From contig CM048557.1 in assembly GCA_026413225.1 (NCBI GenBank), positions 16,470,871 through 16,534,870 on the forward strand: a DNA stretch of 64,000 bases, read 5' to 3'. The DNA comes from Otis tarda (Eukaryota; Chordata; Aves; Otidiformes; Otididae). The translations under genes were made by a program, and so were the position numbers. Below, piece after piece: positions 54,504 through 64,000 of the stretch. The notes under the pieces are model-generated. The model ran no database searches. It saw only the letters and a list, made by a program, of their open reading frames with translations, and was not told the DNA's origin. Position 1 is the stretch's first letter. Each line of letters starts with the position of its first letter.

Positions 54504-55836
54504 CCTAATCCTCACTAGATTTCACCAGCGTTGCTCATCTCTGGACTTGACAAGCTATCATGTTAGACATGATGGCTGATCTGTTGGCCTCTGACGGTGG
54601 GCCAGAGAGAGCTTTTTCAACGCCTTTGGCATGAATGAATGCTGCTCACCTTGGAAAAAGATACTTGCTGAATTTGGTGCTATTGGATTTTGCTTACAGC
54701 TTGCTAGATCTTATATTAGATAATTAAAAAAGAAAAATATTCAGAAGAAAAAAAAGGGTGAGGGCAATATAAATTGGCCATCACAAACAAAAATCTATGC
54801 CAGTGACGTCTTACGCATTCATTTGCAGCAAGCTGCTAAATGTCTGTGGCCCAAGCAGCTGCAGGTGATAAATCTGTCAGAGATGGGTACCAGGGAACAA
54901 CTTGTCAGGCCTGATTCTCAGGCATTTCTGCACTTCTTAGGATCAGTCAAGGGTCTGGGGAGGTGTAATGGGACCTTTAGTAAAAGGCTGCTCTCCATTG
55001 TCCTCTCCTTTCAGTCAGACTTTCTTCTAAAACAAAATCAAGGGCCTTTCAATACTGAAAGCATGGAATTATTAAGGAGCATTTTTACTTCCCAAATATA
55101 AAATAGGCTTTAGGATTAGATAGTAATTCAACAGAGAAAAAAAATCGGAGAAGAAATACTGGGATTCTTCCTGTCAATACCAATCTTATGAAATCTTGAA
55201 AGCAGATCCACACTTCCAGAGTTGCAAAGCATTCAAGAACATGCCCATCCCTGGAAGAGGGCTCTGGATGTCGTTAAATACAGACAGGAGAAAGCAAATG
55301 CTCCATGTTAACTTAGCAAGTGCTTCCAGCTCTGCCGAACAAGGAACTAAAAGTTCTCAGTTCCCCTCTGAAGCCAAGGTGTGCACATGCAAAGGCTGAC
55401 AGCAAGAGAGATCATGGGTGTGATGTTCTCCACTGATAACACTGTTAGCATGTACCACTGCAGAGAACTTAAATGTCCTGTCAGAATTTGTTATTTCTTC
55501 CCTTTAATACAGCAAAGCTTCACTTTTCAAGATACTTGCTGTGCAAGGTCAGCCTGAAGGTTGTCCTAAGCAGGAAAACCTCACTCAGAAGCAATATTCA
55601 CATACACCAAGAAGAGAATTGCATTTTAAATCAGCATAAAGAAAGGGGTCTTCTTTACAGACCCCTTAAAATGCAAAATGGTTTTATTCCCCTCTCTGCT
55701 CCTTATCAGTGAGTGTTACCTGACTTCATGAAGTGTCAGCATTTCCTTCTGCAGCTTGAATTCTCAGGGCTCTACGACTCTACGGTAAAAATCTGTTCCA
55801 GGCTGGAATAGAGCAGCCTGGAAGTTGGGGGGGAGG

Positions 55837-55915
55837 GGCTTATAAGAAAGACGGGTACAGACTTCGTAGAAGGGCCTGTTGTGATAGGACAAGGGGTAAT
55901 GGTTTTAAACTACAA
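55837..55915 (+). mobile_element. Interior CR1 fragment lacking its 3' end
   Basis: The sequence GGGCTTATAAGAAAGACGGG, then CAGACTTCGTAGAAGGGCCTG and TGATAGGACAAGGGGTAATGG, matches the stretch of CR1 ORF2 just upstream of the carboxy terminus. Homology ends soon after TTTTAAAC, with no 3' UTR or octamer tail. CR1 copies normally keep the 3' end and lose the 5' end, so a later deletion has removed the tail. It lies about 690 bases before KCNC1 exon 2. Confidence 0.85.
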
Positions 55916-57568
<1,653 letters not shown>

Positions 57569-58664
57569 CCGTTAACCTCCATCCCGCGTAGTGATTTAAG
57601 ATTCAGCCAGACTGCTTTCTTAGAGCAATGGGTAGCACATTTATCCATTCTAGTCCCACCATCACACAGTGAATAATATGTGTGAAATCTAGGTTGCAGG
57701 GACAAACGGTACAGTGGAGGCTGATCAGCAAAACTAAGGATGAGAGCATGCTCTAGGAGCCCAAACTTTGGTCCTGGTTATGGGCATACAAGTCTCAAAA
57801 TATTTTGAAGAGCTGTTACATCTAGTGGAAGAATTTTGAGAGTTCTACAGCTATGTTGCTGGACTGTGTAATGCATTTCAGATGCTCCTGAGAGCTGAAT
57901 GCTTCATAGAGCAGAGTAGGAGCCAAGTACTCAGCAATTACAGAATTTTCTGACAAAACAGGGCTGGAATTCGAAACAGCCAGATGCTTTCTCATTTGTT
58001 CCCATTTGGGACCTTTCAGCTGTTTTAAATGACAGATATTGTACATCTCATTACAGAAACTAGGTGCCTAGTAAGTTGAAGGGACAACTATACCATCATG
58101 CATATTCACGAGACAATCCCGTCTCTTTCTGATGATTAACTGCAAAGTAGAACAACAGCTCAAATTCTTGACACTAATGCAAAATGACTCACTCTGAGAC
58201 AAGACTAGATGTAAGGATGTTTATTCCATGGCATGCAAATCAATCTATTCTATAATTTTCCACTAGAATTTAGCATTTAGGACTATGAAGAGTTTTGAAC
58301 CACATTTTGTAAAACATGCTCCTTTTGCAAGTATGAGTTGGTGAGTTACAGCTCTTTCAACCTTCTAGCAGCAAAGGCCAACTGGAAAAGGTCTGACTGG
58401 TCATTACTGGCCAGTTTGGCCTAAATACTGATCGCCTCATAAAATGGCATTCTTATTTTTAATTGTACTGATTCACGTTAGCAATAGGTGAAACCAGAGC
58501 AAAATTAATCATACTAATTCTACTAGGAGGGGGGAGGGAAATGGAAAAAATACTAGTCACCATGGAATATATTATAATATCCCATGGCTAGTGGTTAATT
58601 ATGGGAATATCTCAGTTTTATGAGAATCCTCCTATAGCACATAAAGTTACGGGGCTCCAATTTG

Positions 58665-58700
58665 ATTATTTAAACCCCATAATTATTTAAACCCCATAAT
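58665..58700. repeat. 17-bp tandem duplication
   Basis: Two perfect copies of ATTATTTAAACCCCATA (58665-58681 and 58682-58698), with two further bases continuing the pattern. Located in intron 2 / Kv3.1a 3' UTR. Confidence 0.9.
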
Positions 58701-59136
58701 CTACCTCTACCCATGGAATATCTATTATTCTGTGGAGTAATTTCAAAGTAGATAACCATGTTGAAAACAAAGCCAACTTCCATTTTGGCAGACGTTCCAG
58801 CCAAGTTGCATAGTAGACATTCTTAAGCCTGTTCAGAATAGCCCCCCATGTTGTATTAGATAGAACAGATCACCAATCAAGGGATTTAAATTGACATCTA
58901 GTCAAAGAGAGATGTTTTGAAAGAGCTAGCATATACCTATGATGGTCTTGTGTTATCATTTTTTTACTTTGAAGAAAATTCTAATTTGTTACTCATTGTG
59001 AGTGAGGTATTCTCTTGTCATCTCATAGCCATGAATGTTGATGTCATTGTGAGAGAGACACAAAGAAAATGAGACTTTCCTTTGTGTGTGACTTCACCAA
59101 TGCCAATGCTAATTTTGGAGGGGAAGAGCTGGTGGG

Positions 59137-59197
59137 AACCTTTCTCTTCTTTTCTTTTCTCTTCTCTCTTCTCTTCTTATTTCTTTTCCCTTTTGTG
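59137..59197. repeat. Pyrimidine-rich tract (TCTTT/CTCTT)
   Basis: A nearly pure C/T run of about 60 bases with mirror-like TCTTCTTTTCTTTTCTCTTC segments. It is a polypurine-polypyrimidine tract on the two strands and can form triplex structures. It follows the Kv3.1a stop by about 1.6 kb. Confidence 0.8.
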
Positions 59198-60780
59198 CAC
59201 CTATGTAAAATCCATTCAGAAGGTAAATAGCTTTCATTTTTTTTTGTTAAAGGCTATTCCATTGCAACAGGCCAATCACAATTCACGTGACTGATAGACT
59301 GTCTCTTTCCTATTGTATCTTTGACATACAAACATATGGTTTTATCATGCATTCCCCTCAGGTTGCAAATGCTTATCACAACTCATGTCCAAGCAGCAAA
59401 CTTCCTCATAAGTAGATGTCTTTGTGGCATCATGTATCAAGAGGGAAAGAGGGCACAAACAATATTGCGTGACTCCTGTGAGCAACATGCCAACTACCCA
59501 ATTGTAATGTGCAAGAGATGTTAGACTCTTGAACACTTTAGCAGTCAGCGACAAAGTGATTTTCTTCTCAGAAGTCCCTTCATTTATAAAGTTTGTTCCG
59601 TTACCTACCCTGGTCCTCTCTGGGAACTAGAGGACTAAGAACTCTACGAGTTCAGTGCAATTCCACACTGGTATCCTGAGAATACGTGTAATTTTGGTTC
59701 GATGTGGAACTGTTTTGCCACCATCAGTGCTCTAAAATCAGCTGTTACCACAATATCCATGAAGTATTGATAGTAACAGCAACTTATCTACTTCTGCAAT
59801 AATTAAAAGAGACTATTTTTATATATGTACACAAGCATATTTATTTTAAGAAGTAACAAAGCACACTTGTACTTCAGCTAACAAAATGGGCTCAGTAACA
59901 CTGTTGCTGGAGTTCTGTTTCTGATAATTATTATGCACCACTAGCAGCAAAAAAAAATATTGCCTGCATCTCTTAGCTTCCTAATAGGGAAAGATCTATA
60001 TGTGGCAAGAGAAAAGTAAAAAAATAATAAGTAAGATCAGAACTGAACTGTTAAAACCAGATCTGCATTGCGTTGGATGTTGAGGTTCGCTTATGTAATA
60101 TGAAGCATTCATAGCCACTGACTTGTTCCTGAAACTATAACCTCCACATGATATGAAAACAAAGACTTGCAAGCAGTGAATGTTTCCCATACTGTAAAAT
60201 ACTTGGATTGGTTAACAGCACCTAACTGTAAACAACCAGTTAACTTTGTACTAGGAACACTGAATGGGTACCTAATGTTTCTAAAATAATGCCTGGGTTG
60301 TCCAAAATATTTCTGGTAATTTTTAACTGTAGAGCTTCAGTGTGAGAGTGTCCACGTGATATTCGGTATATGATGTATATCTAATACATTCTTCAAAAAA
60401 AACCCCTGTTTAGCCGCTCAAGTGTAAAGGACATCACATGAAGTTATTAATTCCATCTATTATGTGTGTGGAATGATGAAACACTTGACAAAACAGCGAT
60501 GAGTATAAAATAGTTGCACATATAACTCTTTTTAGCCTTCTCATGCAGCAAGTCAGCAGTTCACGGCTGTTCTCAGTCCATGCACACAGGGTCAAGGGGG
60601 CTCTATGGAGAGCTCTGCACAGCCACATCTCCGTGCCTCCTCTCAGGCTAAAGAGCACTTTCCTGGCACGGACATGCAAACAGTAGAACTTTGCCCACAG
60701 GCTGAACAGCTGCTGCCAATGATGCTATGGTCATTTGCAGCAAAGCAAAGGTGGTTTGAATTTAAATTCTGGCAGGTTTG

Positions 60781-60786
60781 AATAAA
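60781..60786 (+). terminator. Candidate polyadenylation signal AATAAA for Kv3.1a
   Basis: This is the first canonical AATAAA I find downstream of the Kv3.1a stop, about 3.2 kb away. A variant ATTAAA occurs earlier at 59802-59807. No strong GU-rich element follows, so use is uncertain. Confidence 0.2.
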
Positions 60787-61091
60787 ATTTTAAATTGTCC
60801 CCACCACTCTCAGTAGCTCCATCCTGGGCCAATCTACACCTGGCAGGAGGGTATCTTTAAATAACAGCACTTGATTTTTAATTTGATATAAAGAATGTCA
60901 GTTTGATTCTACCATGCCTCCCCTTTCTGCAGCAGCCCTTCCTGCTCTCCATCCCATTAGATCCTGTCAATGGCTGGCTGGGAAAGGGGCAGGAGGGGAG
61001 GAAAAGCACTTCAAAGTAGAGGGTGGCAGAGCTACTGCTGCAGGCAGGCCTTCACCAGCAGCATTAAGAAAGTAGATATTTCCTCTGTACA

Positions 61092-61097
61092 AATAAA
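61092..61097 (+). terminator. Second candidate AATAAA for Kv3.1a
   Basis: A canonical hexamer followed by a short T-rich run (CTTTTTC). It lies about 3.5 kb past the Kv3.1a stop. Position is the only support; 3'-end reads would decide between this and the hexamer at 60781. Confidence 0.2.
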
Positions 61098-63970
61098 ATC
61101 TTTTTCAAGGCAGTTTCTGATGACCATAAATTCTGAAGATACTGTTTATACAGTGCCTGGAGGAACTGGACTGGATGCAAAGGACCAATTTGACTAAAAT
61201 TCCTTGACCCCAGGAATATCTCAGACTATAGAAGACCAGGTGTTCCCTCATTTAAAATATACACACCGAGTTCTAGCCTCATGATGTCAAACTATTAACT
61301 TTGTTATGTTGCAGTGTTGTTTACAAGCCCCATTCAAGATCAGGGCTTCATTTTGCCGTTGTCGTATATGTGACAACCACTATATTACAATCCCATACCC
61401 AACAGGCTAAGTAGACAGCAAAGAGAAAAAGGAAGTAATCTCCAGTATTTTCATTTGACACAGGACTTAATTTAATTGAGCAAGATCACTTGAAAAGTCT
61501 GTGGCAAAGCCATTAGTTGAACATAATTAAATAAGCATCAATCATAACCATAGTCTGCTGTGCTGCAGTGTCTTTTATCTAAAGGCTTCTGAGTATTCCA
61601 AACGGTCAGTATCATAACAGAAGTGAAATAGGAAAAAAGCAAAGCAAAATTTGCTTCAAACAGAAGCAAAACAGAAAAAGCCAGTTTCAACCACTTCAAC
61701 TGAGCTGACTTCTGTCCCAAACCACACACTGTCCTACAGGTAGAAGTAATTTATCTCAATAAACATAGTTAAATACTTTGAGGTACAAGTTTGTAAGAAA
61801 ACCTCAAAACATGCAAAACAAATCCTGAAAGCTCTCAGTTTTGTTTTGAAAGTGTTACTCAGCTCTTCAGGCCCTCTCTTCTGTGAGCTATGTGCTTACC
61901 GAAGGATAGGTTCACTGCATGGTTACATCTTAAAGTTGCCATAGGACGAAGTGGTGAGTGTCATTTCCCAACACTATAAAATAAATTTAGAATATGAATG
62001 GAATTCGTAACTTCACTTGATGTCTACAACACTGTATGGTGCTATAGAGCAATGGTCTTAAGAATGCATCCATAATACATAAGCACAGGTGATGGGTTAT
62101 TTTGGTTTTGTTCAGAGATCTGCCCCAACCTTTTATTGTTTTCCTATTTATATTTACAACACCAGCACACACAGTGTTTACATTTATTTTAATATGGCCA
62201 AAATGAGAGTTCCTCACCTCTCTGATGCCCTCTGCATGCAGCTTCACATAAGCTATACCCTAAGGATATCGTATCTTCATACGAATGTATTGTGCAGCCT
62301 TTTTCACTGTACTGATGGCAAAATTACTCATTGCATAGCTGTAAAATATGGAAGAAATATCGTTAGAGTTCAAGTGCCTAAGAGGAGAGGGAAAATGTCT
62401 GTCATTACTAATACAGTCTTTAGCTTCAGAAAAGCTTCTGTGGTTGTTTTACTCACCTGCTAAAACCCCAATTTTCCATAACCCACTCCTCGACTATCTC
62501 TAGTTAAAGCAATCCAAGTCTATCACTGACAGAAGGGAACTACATAGTTATAGTGACCCCAGTGTACTCCATGACCAGATGAACTGGAGCAAGCTGTGAC
62601 ATATTATTTCAATGCAATTTCCTGAGAGAGAGCTGATCTCCTTTTAAAGAAATAATGCGGAATTACCCATTTCGGTTTTATCACTCATGCTTTCTGGAGG
62701 AGCTGCTCTTTTCTCAGAGCTTCAATTTTCATCCCTTCTGTCACCATAACCTAAATAACCTGTATTCCTTGTGCAACACATCGGTTCTAATGTCAGAAGT
62801 GTGCTGAGCACTGTAATTCCAATGCCAATGCTCAGTGGGAGCTGGGGACTCTTGGCAGTTCTTGTCACAGGTCCATTATGCTGCCTAACATTTTGCTGTA
62901 GTTTGTGAACTTCAGAGGCTTTTATGGATAGCAAAGCATTGTTAAACCTATAGGCATGTAGTCACTGTAGTGGTCCTTCAGTCCATGGGGAAGCAAATTC
63001 TCTGATCAAATGCCTTTAAACATTAAAAAAAAAAAAAACCTCTCATCTAATTTTAGTGTCATAAAACCTTCGACCTTGTCTGTAAGATGGACACTAGACA
63101 GCAATGTAACCACAAAGAGTTTAGGTCTGTTTCAGCTCAAAAAACTTTGATGTTCAAGTGTGTTGGACATCAAAAATACTAAAAAAAGGCAGTGGAAAAG
63201 GTAATAGGGAGATGGTTTTCCTTTCCTCTCTATATTTAGCCTTCCTAACCTTTAAAAATACAAAGTTCATCACTCCAAAATAGCAAATAAGGTGACAATC
63301 GCATCGTAATGTCACTGAAGATGGAGGCCTCTGGATCTAACGTAGAAAATGTAACAGCTCAAAATAAAAGAAATAACGCTCAGTTCTTCTCATCTAACTT
63401 AAGGTACCTTTGCCTGATGTCCCCCTTAAATTGGAAGAAGAGTCAGGCAGTCTCAGAGAGTAATTAACTCATTTATGATCTCAATTGCCCTCCGGAGGTG
63501 GCTTCTCCATAACTGATCTCCCGTGACTGCAGCTCTAACTTAAGATCCTCAGTTAATTGCTTCTACCTGCAGTGAGGTGGAAGCAATTTGGATCTATTCC
63601 TTGACCCCTGCTCCACATGGCATTTCTGCAATCTCATAGCTGTGGATCACATGCAAAGCAGAATTTATAACTAATATATTGTAAAACTTTGTTGTACAAT
63701 TATTCATCCGTCATTTCCTGTAGAGATACAATTGGTGGGTGTCACTTGTACTACGGTGCTTGTTTACTTTAGAATTTGGGTAAAAAATAACATCCTCTAT
63801 ACCAAGTCATTTGAAAACAAAGAAAAAGAGAGAGCTATGCATTCAAGCACAGTGCTTTGGGTTTCCCGCTTTTCTCTGGCACTATGTGAGACATTAAAAA
63901 AAAAAAATCTCCCCACACAGCTCTGCTGTGGCCTGGACACAGCAAGGAATGAGTGTGTGCAGGGACAGGA

Positions 63971-64000
63971 CAATTGCTGAAAAACAATTGCTGAAAAACA
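63971..64000. repeat. 14-bp tandem repeat running off the window end
   Basis: Two perfect copies of CAATTGCTGAAAAA (63971-63984, 63985-63998); the last two bases (CA) begin a possible third copy, so the array may continue beyond the window. Confidence 0.85.

Larger units (their letters stand above)
50541..55836. other. Intronic stretch without recognised genes
   Basis: Unique sequence, with an A/C-rich tract at 52365-52400, a 19-base poly-A at 53180-53198, an 11-bp tandem pair at 54482-54503, and a doubtful CR1-tail-like segment at 53268-53310. No exon recognised. Confidence 0.6.
57569..64000 (+). other. KCNC1: KCNC1 intron 2 (partial), overlapping the 3' UTR of the Kv3.1a transcript
   Basis: After the Kv3.1a stop no coding exon is recognisable to the end of the window. 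In particular I see nothing encoding the Kv3.1b continuation (Ser-Lys-Leu-Asn-Gly-Glu and onward), so exon 3 lies beyond 64000. The stretch is AT-rich, with a pyrimidine tract near 59140-59200, a 17-bp tandem duplication at 58665, and AATAAA hexamers at 60781 and 61092. The 3' end of the Kv3.1a UTR is unknown. Reading frames here, including one of 124 codons at 62089-62463, look like chance. Confidence 0.75.

Noticed and set aside
62089-62463. 124-codon frame in KCNC1 intron 2
   Set aside because: Does not resemble the Kv3.1b exon 3 sequence or any known family; no acceptor or donor in the right phase was seen.

Overview
The window looks like bird nuclear DNA. It is AT-leaning, intron-like sequence with one clear protein-coding exon near the right end. 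Its recognisable interspersed repeats all appear to be CR1 retrotransposons, several ending in the avian-style ATTCTATG tail. The coding exon reads as Kv3.1, and the CR1 tails resemble those of birds outside the landfowl, although species cannot be fixed from this alone. Nothing prokaryotic, viral or plasmid-like was seen.

The gene is KCNC1 (Kv3.1, a fast delayed-rectifier potassium channel), on the + strand. Exon 2 (56603-57536) encodes the whole membrane core: S1-S6, the voltage sensor, the pore with TLGYGD, and the PVP gate. Its ends are a clean acceptor (pyrimidine tract then AG at 56601-56602) and a donor (CAG then GTAGGA at 57537). If the donor is not used, the frame runs ten codons into the intron and stops at 57566-57568. 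That gives the short Kv3.1a C-terminus. Using the donor gives Kv3.1b, whose next exon is not visible here. Exon 1, with the T1 domain, is also absent and must lie upstream, so intron 1 exceeds 56.6 kb. In the human genome MYOD1 lies upstream and SERGEF downstream of KCNC1; neither is visible here.

Layout: 1-56602 is intron 1, carrying (a) a CR1 3' end with an intact 245-codon reading frame (11347-12180); (b) a decayed CR1 on the - strand (19923-20812); (c) a back-to-back pair of CR1 tails (48376-48600); (d) a fairly young CR1 (50039-50330) abutting a very old one (50346-50540); and (e) an interior CR1 scrap without a 3' end (55837-55915), about 0.7 kb before exon 2. Between them are A/C-rich, poly-A/T, GA, CA and AT-rich simple repeats and a few short tandem duplications. 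57537-64000 is intron 2, and its first part doubles as the Kv3.1a 3' UTR. The window ends inside a 14-bp tandem repeat.

I found no RNA gene, CRISPR array, or undescribed multi-gene system. The points most worth checking are the Kv3.1a/b choice, the odd CR1 configurations, a CpG-rich patch at 880-1170, and a 29-bp alternating purine-pyrimidine tract at 49175-49203.
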